Positions 25,748 through 34,617 of a stretch of 64,000 nt of DNA are shown piece after piece; the first letter of the stretch is position 1; every line of letters starts with the position of its first letter. Location: positions 124,001 to 188,000 of the forward strand of contig NZ_JAGGJF010000002.1 in the NCBI RefSeq assembly GCF_030466405.1, written 5' to 3'. Under the pieces are notes generated by a model. The model did no database searches and was not told the origin of the DNA. It saw nothing but the letters and a program-made list of their open reading frames with translations. A program made the translations under genes and the position numbers. The stretch comes from Pseudidiomarina terrestris (GTDB taxonomy: Bacteria > Pseudomonadota > Gammaproteobacteria > Enterobacterales > Alteromonadaceae).

Positions 25748-27160
25748 ATGCCCCGTGCAGCCGACCACTGGTGGACTGAGTCCAAGAAACTCGCCAAGTT
25801 AACTGGGCCGATTCTGATCGCGCAGCTGACTCAAATGCTCATGAGCGTAGTCGATACCGTCATGGCCGGGCGTGTCAGTGCTGTCGATCTTGCCGCGGTA
25901 TCCGTGGGCGGCAGTATCTGGTTACCCTCAACACTGCTGGTATTCGGCCTGGCATTGGCATTGGCCCCTATTATTTCGCACTTCGACGGCGCCAAGAAAC
26001 AACAAAAAATAGCCAACATGGTTCAGCAGGGCTTCTATGCGGCACTGATTGGCAGCTTGCTTTGTGTGGCAGTGATTTTGTCGGCGCCATTGATCCTGAA
26101 TGCCATGAATGTCGAAGACGCCTTCCGCGTGATCACCCTGGATTACCTGTTTTATTTGCTTTGGGCTATTCCCGCCCTGGTGATTTACATGGTGCTGCGC
26201 AATTTTTGCGAGGGTTTGTCGCACACCATGCCCTCGCTGGTGATTGGGGTATTGGGCTTGCTGGTCAATATCCCGGCCAACTATATCCTGATCTACGGTA
26301 AATTTGGTGCGCCGGCTCTGGGCGGTGCAGGCTGTGGTGTGGCGACGGCAATCGTCTTATGGGTGATGGCGCTGGGATTGCTGGTGTACGTGCTCTGTGC
26401 CAAGCGCTTCAAAGCCTTGCGATTATTCAGCCAGTGGCACCGGCCCGACTGGGATGACGTCTGGTACATTATTCGTCTGGGTTTTCCTATCGCCACATCA
26501 ATGTTTTTCGAGGTCAGCCTGTTTGCTGCTGCCGCGCTGGTAATTGCGCCACTTGGAGCCACTGTGGTGGCCGGGCATCAGATTGCGCTGAACATATCCT
26601 CGCTGGTGTATATGGTGCCGCTGAGTTTGTCCATGGCGGTCACGTTGCGGGTGGGTTTTGCCCTGGGGGCAGGAAATCCGTCCAATGCCATGTTAAGTCA
26701 TAAGCTTGCCACCTTGTACGGAATGACCTTTGCCGGCGTGAATGGTTTGATTATGTATTTAGGCGGCGCCTGGCTGGCCAGTCTATACACCAGTGATCAG
26801 GCGGTCATTCAGCTGGCGGCAACGCTGATGGGGCTGGCGGCTATTTTTACCCTGTCGGATACTTTCCAGGCCATTGCCATGGGCACCTTGCGTGGCTACA
26901 AAGACACCAAAGTGGTGATGTTTATTACCTTCCTGTCGTACTGGCCACTGGGTCTGACGGTGGGGATCTTACTGTCGCTGACCGATGTTATTGTGCCAGC
27001 TTTAGGCGCTGCCGGTATGTGGATTGGTTTTATTGTCGGTTTGAGCTGTGCGGCAGTACTGCTGACCTGGCGTCTGCGCGTAGTGAGCCGTCGCTACGCG
27101 CACACACACCAGGTACAGATTAACGCCGACGCTGATGCAGAATCGTCAGCACATCATTAA
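25748..27160 (+). CDS. MATE-family multidrug/Na+ antiporter (NorM-like)
   Basis: 470 residues with about 12 membrane segments. The N-terminus carries the MATE hallmark GPILIAQLTQMLMSVVDTVMAG (reads as PILIAQL then VDTVMAGRVS), and repeated motifs such as PLGATVVAGHQIALN and QAIAMGTLRGYKDTK are family-typical. It exports cationic drugs in exchange for Na+ or H+ at the inner membrane. The 3' end overlaps hisI on the other strand by 41 bases. Confidence 0.9.
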   Translation: MPRAADHWWTESKKLAKLTGPILIAQLTQMLMSVVDTVMAGRVSAVDLAAVSVGGSIWLPSTLLVFGLALALAPIISHFDGAKKQQKIANMVQQGFYAALIGSLLCVAVILSAPLILNAMNVEDAFRVITLDYLFYLLWAIPALVIYMVLRNFCEGLSHTMPSLVIGVLGLLVNIPANYILIYGKFGAPALGGAGCGVATAIVLWVMALGLLVYVLCAKRFKALRLFSQWHRPDWDDVWYIIRLGFPIATSMFFEVSLFAAAALVIAPLGATVVAGHQIALNISSLVYMVPLSLSMAVTLRVGFALGAGNPSNAMLSHKLATLYGMTFAGVNGLIMYLGGAWLASLYTSDQAVIQLAATLMGLAAIFTLSDTFQAIAMGTLRGYKDTKVVMFITFLSYWPLGLTVGILLSLTDVIVPALGAAGMWIGFIVGLSCAAVLLTWRLRVVSRRYAHTHQVQINADADAESSAHH

Positions 27161-27737
27161 GCTCAAGGTCTTTGCTGCGCAGCAGCACCAGCAGATGGTA
27201 GAGCAAGTCAGCGCTTTCATTGAGTAGCTCTTCGCGATCGTCGGCAACTGCAGCCAGTGCTGTTTCAACGCCTTCTTCACCTACTTTCTGCGCCGCACGT
27301 TTGCTGCCTTCCGCCAAGAGCCGTTCGGTGTAGCTGCTGCCCTCGGGGTTAGCGGAACGGCTCTGGACAATGCGCATTAGCTGATTTAACAGAGGTTGCT
27401 CACTGAAGTCAGTCGCGCTGAAACAGCTCTCTGTGCCCAGATGACAGGTCGGTCCCTGGGGCAGGGCAAGGGCCAGCAAGCTGTCCTGATCGCAGTCTGT
27501 GTGCAGGCTTACCAGTTGCAGGTGATGGCCTGAACTTTCGCCTTTGCACCACAAGCGCTGCTTGCTGCGACTAAAAAAGGTCACCCGCTGCTCGTCCAGG
27601 GTAGCTTGCACCGCCTCAGCATTCATATAGCCCTGCATCAGTACTGTGCCGGTCAGCGCGTGTTGGACGATGGCAGGCACCAGCCCTTGCTGTTTATCAA
27701 AATCTATCTGCTGTTGATTGCTTTCATCAATACGCAT
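27120..27737 (-). CDS. hisI: Bifunctional phosphoribosyl-AMP cyclohydrolase/phosphoribosyl-ATP pyrophosphatase
   Basis: 205 residues, steps 2 and 3 of histidine synthesis. The HisI domain (about 1-115) has GYMNAEAVQATL, FFSRSKQRLWCKGESSGH and the metal-binding HTDCDQDSLL. The HisE domain (about 118-205) shows GSSYTERLL, KRAAQKVGEEGVE and ESADLLYHLLVLL. It is the last gene of the his operon and runs 41 bases into the MATE gene on the opposite strand. Confidence 0.96.
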   Translation of the reverse strand: MRIDESNQQQIDFDKQQGLVPAIVQHALTGTVLMQGYMNAEAVQATLDEQRVTFFSRSKQRLWCKGESSGHHLQLVSLHTDCDQDSLLALALPQGPTCHLGTESCFSATDFSEQPLLNQLMRIVQSRSANPEGSSYTERLLAEGSKRAAQKVGEEGVETALAAVADDREELLNESADLLYHLLVLLRSKDLELNDVLTILHQRRR

Positions 27738-27746
27738 GAAGCTTTC

Positions 27747-28535
27747 CTATTGTGTTTGTTCCAGCGGCCGGATGGCAATTCCGGCATCTATCAAGGCTTG
27801 TTTTAATTCTGCAATCACCACGGTGTTCTTATGGAACACAGAAGCAGCGAGTGCACCATCGACCTCGGCAGCGGTGAAAACATCGGTGAAATGCTCAATA
27901 CAACCGGCACCACCTGAGGCAATCAAGGGCACCGGGCAGAGCGCGCGCATCTGTTTAAGTTGTTTAATATCATACCCCTGACGCACACCGTCCTGATTCA
28001 TACAATTCAGTACCACCTCACCGGCGCCACGGGAGACCACCTCCTGCAGCCACTCAGCAGTTTGCCAGCGGGTTTGCTGACTCTTACTTTCATCGCCGGT
28101 AAATTGATACACCAGATAGCGATCGGTTTCAGCATCATAGAAACTGTCGATACCGATGACAATGCACTGCTGGCCGAATTCGTCGACCAGCGTGTTGATA
28201 AGGTCCGGATTGCGCAGCGCCGGTGAATTGATGGAGATTTTGTCCGCGCCCATCGCCAGTAGCTCACGCGCCTGCTCGATGGAACTAATTCCGCCGGCGA
28301 CGGTGAAAGGAATATCAATCTGGCGGGCGATCCGCTCGACCCAGGATTTGTCGACCACCCGCGCGTCCGAAGACGCGGTAATATCGTAAAAGACCAGCTC
28401 ATCAGCACCGGCAGCCGCATAACGCGCGGCTAAAGGCTCGATAGCGCCGATGATTTCATGGTTGCGAAACTGCACACCTTTGACCACCTCGCCATCACGT
28501 ACATCCAGGCAGGGGATTATGCGTTTTGCCAGCAT
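27747..28535 (-). CDS. hisF: Imidazole glycerol phosphate synthase, cyclase subunit
   Basis: 262-residue TIM barrel that joins ammonia from HisH with PRFAR to give IGP and AICAR. Catalytic Asp in [18 protein letters not shown] (near residue 11) and the second Asp near 130-136 (IGIDSFYD) are present. Phosphate-binding GGISSIEQA and [11 protein letters not shown] are seen. It overlaps hisA by 19 bases and is followed by hisI after 9 bases. Confidence 0.97.
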   Translation of the reverse strand: MLAKRIIPCLDVRDGEVVKGVQFRNHEIIGAIEPLAARYAAAGADELVFYDITASSDARVVDKSWVERIARQIDIPFTVAGGISSIEQARELLAMGADKISINSPALRNPDLINTLVDEFGQQCIVIGIDSFYDAETDRYLVYQFTGDESKSQQTRWQTAEWLQEVVSRGAGEVVLNCMNQDGVRQGYDIKQLKQMRALCPVPLIASGGAGCIEHFTDVFTAAEVDGALAASVFHKNTVVIAELKQALIDAGIAIRPLEQTQ

Positions 28536-29254
28536 GCCAACGCCTCCTCTAGAGTGAACTGTCCGGTCAGCAAAGCTTTACCGAGGATGGCGCTGTCGCA
28601 GTTGATCGCCCGTAACTGACGCAGATCCTCTAATTTGGCGGCGCCACCGGAGGCCTGAATCACCAACTCCGGGTACTGCGTTTTCAGCTGCTGATAAAGC
28701 TCGGTATTGTAACCGCCTAACATGCCGTCACGAGAGATATCCGTGCAGAGCACGTGGCGCAGTCCTGCAGGTAAAAAGCGTTCAATGACCTGTTGCAGGG
28801 TCAGCTCAGAGGTCTGTTGCCAGCCATGAGTGGCGACAAACGCCTGACCATCTTCGGCAATACTGACATCCAGTGACAACACGATAGCGTCGCTGCCATA
28901 ATCATCGAACCAGCTCGACACCAGTTGCGGGTTTTGCACTGCCAGGGAGCCAATCACTGCCCGTTGCACCCCGCACTGGAACAGCTCGTCAAGATCTGCC
29001 TGCTGACGGATGCCACCGCCGACCTGTAGCGCCATTGGCAAGGCTTCAGCCAGCCGCTGCAAGGTGGCGATCTGGCGCTTGGCGGGGTCACGCGCACCGT
29101 CCAGGTCGACCACATGCAACCACTCGGCGCCCGCTGCCGCGTAAGCTTGCGCGAGCGGTAACGGATCACTGGCAAAAGTTGTCTGGCGCTCAAAGTCACC
29201 CTGCTGCAAGCGAACCACTTCGCCGTTAATCAAATCAAGTGCGGGAATCAGCAT
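28517..29254 (-). CDS. hisA: ProFAR isomerase
   Basis: 245-residue TIM barrel, an Amadori isomerase of the histidine pathway. [20 protein letters not shown] (first 20 residues, catalytic Asp near 7), [14 protein letters not shown] and [13 protein letters not shown] (catalytic Asp near 130) are all present. It overlaps hisH by 20 bases at the start and hisF by 19 bases at the end. Confidence 0.97.
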   Translation of the reverse strand: MLIPALDLINGEVVRLQQGDFERQTTFASDPLPLAQAYAAAGAEWLHVVDLDGARDPAKRQIATLQRLAEALPMALQVGGGIRQQADLDELFQCGVQRAVIGSLAVQNPQLVSSWFDDYGSDAIVLSLDVSIAEDGQAFVATHGWQQTSELTLQQVIERFLPAGLRHVLCTDISRDGMLGGYNTELYQQLKTQYPELVIQASGGAAKLEDLRQLRAINCDSAILGKALLTGQFTLEEALACWQNA

Positions 29255-29858
29255 CAGTTAACTCCATAAAATTTTTCAAAATGGTCGCGCCTACCTTGCC
29301 CGAACGCTCGGGGTGGAATTGCGCGCCAAAGAAATTGCCGTGGCCGATCATCGAGGCGAATCTGGTGTTGCCGTACTGGGTCGTGGCCAGCGTATAAGCA
29401 TCAGTGGCAACAGCAAAGCTGTGCACAAAGTAGCAGTAGGCCGAGCTATCCAGACCTTTAAGCAGCGGGTTGTCAGTACTTGCGACAACAGTGTTCCAGC
29501 CCATATGTGGCAGCGGAAACTGCGCAGATTCCTGGCCCTGCTGCATCGCCTTGGTACGGGTTGGGATCACGCCCAGGCAGTCGACGTTGCCCTCAGCTGA
29601 GGACTCCGTCAACAACTGCATTCCCAGACAGATGCCCAGCACTGGCTGCTGCAACTGACGAAGGGTGTCGACAAGGCCAAGCTGATGCAGATTGCGCATC
29701 GCTGCTTTGGCCGTGCCAACCCCAGGGAGAATGACGCGATCAGCGCTGCGAATCACACTCGCATCGGCACTGATCACTGGATTTACGCCTAAGCGCTCAA
29801 AGGCAAACTTGACCGAAGACAAGTTCGCGCACGATGTATCGACAATCACTAAACTCAT
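29235..29858 (-). CDS. hisH: Imidazole glycerol phosphate synthase, glutaminase subunit
   Basis: 207-residue class I glutamine amidotransferase that feeds ammonia to HisF. The catalytic Cys is in [11 protein letters not shown] (near residue 77) and the His/Glu pair is in [14 protein letters not shown] (near 182). The oxyanion motif VILPGVGTA is present. It overlaps hisB by 4 bases and hisA by 20 bases. Confidence 0.97.
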   Translation of the reverse strand: MSLVIVDTSCANLSSVKFAFERLGVNPVISADASVIRSADRVILPGVGTAKAAMRNLHQLGLVDTLRQLQQPVLGICLGMQLLTESSAEGNVDCLGVIPTRTKAMQQGQESAQFPLPHMGWNTVVASTDNPLLKGLDSSAYCYFVHSFAVATDAYTLATTQYGNTRFASMIGHGNFFGAQFHPERSGKVGATILKNFMELTDADSRT

Positions 29859-30931
29859 GCCAGCATCCCTTTGCTTGATGGCAAGGCACCATCACTGGTG
29901 CGCTGCACCGCCTGGCGCAGGGCGCGACCAAACACTTTAAAGAGACTCTCGACCTGGTGGTGACAGTTACCTTCAGTGGTACTCAGGTGCAACGAAATGG
30001 CCATGGCATCGCTGAGTGAACGGTAAAAGTGTCCCACCATCTCGGTTGCCATGCCACCGACATCGGCACGGCTGAATTCGGCTTGCAGTTGCAGGTACGG
30101 GCGACCGGAGAGGTCAATCAGACATTCAGCCCGGCATTCGTCCATGGGCAAGGCAAAGCCAAAGCGCGCGATGCCGCGTTTATCGCCCAAAGCTTGCCGC
30201 AGCGCCTGTCCTAATGCCAGCGCGGTATCTTCTACGGTGTGGTGCTCATCGATGTGCAGATCGCCTTTAACCTGAGCACGCAGGGAGATACCGGCATGGG
30301 TGGCAATTTGTTCCAGCATGTGGTCAAAAAAGCCAATACCGGTGGCAATTTCAATCGGTGCCTGGGCGTCCAGATCAACCGCGATAGAAATCTCAGTTTC
30401 TTTAGTGACACGGCGAACACTGGCCGTGCGCGGACGGTCCAGCAGCTGGTGCTGGATGGCCGCCCAGTTAAGGCTGTCGCGATCGTAACGCAAGCCCCGG
30501 ATGCCCATATTCTCGGCCAGTTGCAGGTCGGTCTCGCGATCGCCGATCACATAGGACTCGGCAAAATTAATCCGGCCTTGTTGCAGATAGTCTTTCACCA
30601 GTCCCAGATTCGGCTTACGGCAGCTGCAGTTGTCTTCGGCAAAGTGCGGGCAAATCAGCACATCATCAAAGCGTACGCCCTGAGAAGAGAAGATTGCCAT
30701 CATCAGGTCGTGTGGGGCATCAAAATCGGCCTGAGGGAAACTGTCGCTGCCGAGACCGTCCTGATTGGACACCATCACCAACCGGTAGCCAGCGTTTTGC
30801 AAGGCCAGTAGCGCAGGGATCACCTGCGGTTCAAATTCGAGTTTGGCTATGCTGTCGAGTTGTTTGTCGACCGGGGGTTCCTGCACCAGGGTGCCGTCAC
30901 GGTCGATAAAAAGTAGTTTTTGCTGGCTCAT
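29855..30931 (-). CDS. hisB: Bifunctional histidinol-phosphatase/imidazoleglycerol-phosphate dehydratase
   Basis: 358 residues. The N-terminal HAD phosphatase (about 1-165) has FIDRDGTLV and the zinc loop [14 protein letters not shown]. The C-terminal IGPD domain (about 170-358) has the Mn-binding [16 protein letters not shown] and [12 protein letters not shown]. The fusion is the enterobacterial/gammaproteobacterial form. It overlaps hisC and hisH by 4 bases each. Confidence 0.97.
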   Translation of the reverse strand: MSQQKLLFIDRDGTLVQEPPVDKQLDSIAKLEFEPQVIPALLALQNAGYRLVMVSNQDGLGSDSFPQADFDAPHDLMMAIFSSQGVRFDDVLICPHFAEDNCSCRKPNLGLVKDYLQQGRINFAESYVIGDRETDLQLAENMGIRGLRYDRDSLNWAAIQHQLLDRPRTASVRRVTKETEISIAVDLDAQAPIEIATGIGFFDHMLEQIATHAGISLRAQVKGDLHIDEHHTVEDTALALGQALRQALGDKRGIARFGFALPMDECRAECLIDLSGRPYLQLQAEFSRADVGGMATEMVGHFYRSLSDAMAISLHLSTTEGNCHHQVESLFKVFGRALRQAVQRTSDGALPSSKGMLA

Positions 30932-32022
30932 TGTGGCAGAACCTCCAGTAATTGATTCATTTCTTCTTCGCTACCGATACTGATACGAACGCATTCGCCC
31001 AGTCCGCGTTGGCTCGACTGATTGCGGATGAGCACGCCCTGTGCCTGACAGTGTGCGACCAAAGCCTGCGCGTCGGCAACGGAAATTAAGACAAAATTGG
31101 TCACCGTGGGCCAGATACGTTGCGCCCAACTGCGGCTGCGCAGATCGTCAAGCAGCCGTTGACGCTGTACTTTAATGTCCGCCAGCTGCGCTTGCATCGC
31201 ATTGAGGCCGGTCGCGCTTAGCGCCTGCTCGGCGCCGGCAATCGTTGGTGCCGGCAACGGGTAAGGGGCAATGACTTTACGCAGCACCTCAATCAAGGCT
31301 GGCTGGCCGATGGCAAAACCGCAGCGCAGAGCAGCCAGACCAAAGGCTTTAGAAAGGGTACGCAGGATCACCAGCTGCGGATAATCGGCCAACCAGGTTG
31401 CGCAGTCGCGCTGGCTTGAGCCCGGATCGACAAACTCGATATAGGCCTGATCCAGCACCACCAGGGCACGGTCGCCAACACCATCGAGCAATTCACGCAG
31501 CGCCGCTGCATCCACTTCGTTGCCCAGCGGATTAGACGGGCTGCAGACAAAAATAAGTTTTACCGGCGCGGCGGATTGATCGTTCAGACGGGCCAACATG
31601 GCCGCGACATCCAGTTGCAGATCGCCACTGGCAGCTTGTTGCAGTGGGCAATCGACCACAGCGGCACCGTGGGTCGCGGCACTGATAGCATACATACCGT
31701 AGGTGGGTGTGGTGATCATGACCGCGTCACTGACTGGCTCGCAAAAACTGCGGATCAGCAGCTCGATGGCTTCATCGCTGCCGCGGCAACTTAACACCTG
31801 CTCGCGGGACACCCCGGCGTAACTTGCGTAAGCCTGATTCAGCGCGTCACTTTGAAAACTCGGATAGCGATGCCACTGTTCCTGCTCAGGAAAGGCCGGT
31901 GTTGCTGGCGCTTCGTTGGCGTTTAGCCAGACGGAGCCGCCGGACATGCTGCGGCGGGCCGACTGGTAAGGAGTAATAGCGGCCAGGTGCGGGCGCTGTA
32001 ACGCGGCAATAAAGTCGCTCAT
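30928..32022 (-). CDS. hisC: Histidinol-phosphate aminotransferase
   Basis: 364 residues, PLP-dependent class I aminotransferase. The PLP lysine is in [17 protein letters not shown] (near residue 222), with [11 protein letters not shown] and LDQAYIEFV as the cofactor-binding motifs and [11 protein letters not shown] with the substrate Arg near the C-terminus. It overlaps hisD and hisB by 4 bases each. Confidence 0.96.
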   Translation of the reverse strand: MSDFIAALQRPHLAAITPYQSARRSMSGGSVWLNANEAPATPAFPEQEQWHRYPSFQSDALNQAYASYAGVSREQVLSCRGSDEAIELLIRSFCEPVSDAVMITTPTYGMYAISAATHGAAVVDCPLQQAASGDLQLDVAAMLARLNDQSAAPVKLIFVCSPSNPLGNEVDAAALRELLDGVGDRALVVLDQAYIEFVDPGSSQRDCATWLADYPQLVILRTLSKAFGLAALRCGFAIGQPALIEVLRKVIAPYPLPAPTIAGAEQALSATGLNAMQAQLADIKVQRQRLLDDLRSRSWAQRIWPTVTNFVLISVADAQALVAHCQAQGVLIRNQSSQRGLGECVRISIGSEEEMNQLLEVLPQ

Positions 32023-33344
32023 GAGGACTCCTCCAGACGCACAGTGACGGCACGCGCGTGGGCATCTAAGCCTTCAGTTTGCGCCAGTTCAACAATGGCA
32101 CTTGCCAGTCCTGCCAGCCCTGCACGGGTAGCTTTTTGACTGGTGTAGCGGCGGTAGAAATCAAGCAAACCGAGACTACTGGCGGTGCTGGCAAAACCAT
32201 ACGTCGGTAACACGTGGTTGGTACCGGTGGCATAGTCACCGCCGGACTCTGGCGTATAAGGCCCGATAAACAGCGAACCGACGTGGGTAAGACGTTCTGC
32301 CAGTTCTTCAGCCGCGGCGGTTTGTACCGACAAGTGCTCAGGCGCGTAGCTTTGGCTAATGGCAACCGCTTGATCCAGATCGGCAACTTCAACCAAGGCA
32401 CTATTGGCCAATGCCTGGCGCGCCGTGGTGGCACGTGAAAGCTGCTGCAGCTGCGTCTCCAGCTGCTCGCGAACGGCAGCAATGAGCGCAGCACTGTCGC
32501 TCAGCAGCACCACTTGCGAATCCGCGCCGTGTTCAGCCTGGGATAACAGATCCGCGGCGACATAGGCCGGGTTTGCCTGGTCATCAGCGATCACCAGTAA
32601 CTCAGAAGGGCCTGCCGGCATATCAATGGCCGCGCCTGATGGGTCCTGTGAGACCGCCTGCTTTGCGGCGGTGACAAAACTGTTGCCAGGGCCAAAAATC
32701 TTATTCACTTTGCCGATCGACTCAGTGCCATAGGCGAGGGCAGCAATCGCCTGCGCGCCACCACAGCGATAAATTTCAGTAATGCCGCAGCACTGCGCGG
32801 CGTAAAGCAGCGCCGGGGCCAACTCACCATCAGCATCGGGTGGGCTGACCAAGACCACGCGCGGACATTCTGCCAGCTGCGCTGGTACTCCCAGCATTAA
32901 GGCCGTGGAGGGCAATACCGCAGTGCCTCCGGGCACATAGAGTCCGACCGCTGCCATTGGCGCGTAACGCAGTTCACACTCGATACCGGGGGCGGTTTCA
33001 ATTTTAATGCCTTGCGGGCGTTGCGCTTCGTGAAATTTACGAATAGTGCCATAAGCAGTATCAATCGCTGCCTTAGTGGCAACCGGCAGCTTGGCCAGTT
33101 GCCGGGCAATGGCTGCGGCTGGATAGCGCAGCTCTGTCAGGCTCTCGCAATCAAATTGTCGGGTGTAACGCAGCACTGCCGCATCGCCCTCGGTGCGCAC
33201 GGCAGCAAGAATCGCATTGACCGTTGCCGTTAATTCGGTCGAGACCCGCTGGGTCGGACGCTGCAACAGGTCTTTTTGATCCTCGCTTGAGAGCTGCGAC
33301 CAGCAAAACTGGCGGGTGCTTAAATCAAGACGTGCATCGGCCAT
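32019..33344 (-). CDS. hisD: Histidinol dehydrogenase
   Basis: 441 residues. It oxidises L-histidinol to histidine with two NAD+. Motifs: YVPGGTAVLPSTALML, GGAQAIAALAYGTESI, KIFGPGNSFVTAAK, and the zinc/active-site region SQAEHGADSQVVL and PEHLSVQT. All catalytic Glu/His segments are in place. It follows hisG after 5 bases and overlaps hisC by 4. Confidence 0.97.
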   Translation of the reverse strand: MADARLDLSTRQFCWSQLSSEDQKDLLQRPTQRVSTELTATVNAILAAVRTEGDAAVLRYTRQFDCESLTELRYPAAAIARQLAKLPVATKAAIDTAYGTIRKFHEAQRPQGIKIETAPGIECELRYAPMAAVGLYVPGGTAVLPSTALMLGVPAQLAECPRVVLVSPPDADGELAPALLYAAQCCGITEIYRCGGAQAIAALAYGTESIGKVNKIFGPGNSFVTAAKQAVSQDPSGAAIDMPAGPSELLVIADDQANPAYVAADLLSQAEHGADSQVVLLSDSAALIAAVREQLETQLQQLSRATTARQALANSALVEVADLDQAVAISQSYAPEHLSVQTAAAEELAERLTHVGSLFIGPYTPESGGDYATGTNHVLPTYGFASTASSLGLLDFYRRYTSQKATRAGLAGLASAIVELAQTEGLDAHARAVTVRLEESS

Positions 33345-33349
33345 GTCGA

Positions 33350-34258
33350 TTACCCCATCATTTTTTCAATTGGCAGCACGAGAATGGAGCTACAGCCTAC
33401 CGCTTTCAGCTCTTCCATGGTTTCCCAGAATAAGGTTTCGGTGCTGACCACGTGCACTGCCACCAGCTCGTCGGTGTGGCTCAGAGGCAGTATGGTTGGA
33501 TCTTCAGCGCCGGGTAACAGCGCGGCGACTTTATCTAAGGCGGCGCGCGGTGCGTGCAGCATGATGTACTTGCTCTCGCGAGCCATCTGCACGCCATCAA
33601 GGCGCGGCAATAATTGATCGATCAGCGCCTGCTTGGCGGCATTGAGTGGCTCAGGGCGCTGGATCAGCTGCGCCTGACTGGTGAAAATCACTTCTTTTTC
33701 GACCAGGCCGTTGGCTTCCAGGGTGGCGCCGGTGGAGACCAGATCGCAAACCGCATCTGCCAGCCCGGCGCGCGGTGCAACCTCAACACTACCGGTGAGC
33801 ACGGCGGTGCTGGCACTGATGCCTTGGCGTTGCAGGTAATCCTGTAACAGGTAAGGGTAGGTGGTCGCAATGCGCTTGCCGGCTAAATCCTTCAGGCCGT
33901 TGTAGTTGTCCTCTTTAGGTACCGCAATCGACAGGCGGCAGCCGCCAAAGTCGAGGGGACGCAAGCGCTTAATTTCAGCAGGTAATTTTGTCGCGACGCG
34001 CTCCAGCCGGGCTTCTTCAAGTACGTTCTCGCCCACCAGACCCAGATCAACAACGCCGTCCATGACCAGACCAGGGATGTCATCATCCCGCACGCGCAAC
34101 AGATCAATCGGCTGATTGCTGCTGTGCGCCAACAAGCGCGCCTCATGCAGGCTAAACTTCACGCCACAGGCTTCCAGCAGTTTCATCGACTCTTTACTGA
34201 GACGACCCGATTTTTGAATTGCGATGGTTAAGCGTGCTGAATTTGTATCGACAACCAT
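33350..34258 (-). CDS. hisG: ATP phosphoribosyltransferase, long form
   Basis: 302 residues, first enzyme of histidine synthesis and the target of feedback inhibition. The N-terminal catalytic lobe shows [19 protein letters not shown] and [12 protein letters not shown]. The PRPP loop is [19 protein letters not shown] (near 168-186). The last about 80 residues form the regulatory domain of the long type. It is the first structural gene after the his attenuator. Confidence 0.97.
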   Translation of the reverse strand: MVVDTNSARLTIAIQKSGRLSKESMKLLEACGVKFSLHEARLLAHSSNQPIDLLRVRDDDIPGLVMDGVVDLGLVGENVLEEARLERVATKLPAEIKRLRPLDFGGCRLSIAVPKEDNYNGLKDLAGKRIATTYPYLLQDYLQRQGISASTAVLTGSVEVAPRAGLADAVCDLVSTGATLEANGLVEKEVIFTSQAQLIQRPEPLNAAKQALIDQLLPRLDGVQMARESKYIMLHAPRAALDKVAALLPGAEDPTILPLSHTDELVAVHVVSTETLFWETMEELKAVGCSSILVLPIEKMMG

Positions 34259-34274
34259 GTTTTATAACTCCTAT

Positions 34275-34326
34275 AAAAAAACCCCAAAAGGTTGCCTTTC
34301 GGGGTTCGTAATGGGTGAAGGCAACC
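34275..34326 (-). promoter_or_regulatory. his operon attenuator: overlapping terminator and antiterminator hairpins
   Basis: On the minus strand, AACCCC-G-AAAGG pairs with CCTTT-T-GGGGTT (plus 34280-34306) and is followed by seven T (to 34274): a strong terminator. The same left strand segment can instead pair upstream: AAGGCAACC (minus-strand upstream copy, plus 34290-34298 with 34318-34326) forms a perfect nine-base stem that excludes the terminator. This is the classical choice between structures 2:3 and 3:4. Confidence 0.92.
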
Positions 34327-34360
34327 ACCAATGTGTCAGCCTTCCGCGTACAATACGAGG

Positions 34361-34408
34361 CTAACGTCGTCGTTGGATATGATGATGATGCCAGTTGTTG
34401 TAACGCAT
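34361..34408 (-). CDS. hisL: his operon leader peptide
   Basis: 15 codons reading MRYNNWHHHHIQRRR then TAG. Four consecutive His codons (all CAT) in the middle are the sensor for charged tRNA-His. AAGGA (34415-34419) lies 6 bases before the ATG. A 1:2 pause hairpin is also visible (GTTAGCCT with AGGCTGAC just after the His codons). Downstream come the antiterminator and terminator, then hisG. E. coli HisL has seven His codons; this one is shorter. Confidence 0.93.
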   Translation of the reverse strand: MRYNNWHHHHIQRRR

Positions 34409-34437
34409 TTGTGGTCCTTGAAATTTGCAATGGGTGA

Positions 34438-34466
34438 ATTGTATAGATTTCAAAATATCGATTCAA
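34438..34466 (-). promoter_or_regulatory. his operon promoter
   Basis: Minus strand: -35 TTGAAT (34466-34461), a 17-base spacer and -10 TACAAT (34443-34438). Both are 5/6 matches to sigma-70 hexamers, and the position about 30 bases before the leader ATG is right. Confidence 0.78.
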
Positions 34467-34617
34467 CCCTTTGTAATCAGCTTACCAAGATTTCTTGTAT
34501 GGCAAGTTGTATAGCATTTGGTTTGAGCTCAGCTTTGCTGATGAGCGTAGCCATTCAGAGTAAGTTACGCTAACCTAGCGACTACCGATCACCCCCAACG
34601 AAAGACCGCGCCGAGCG

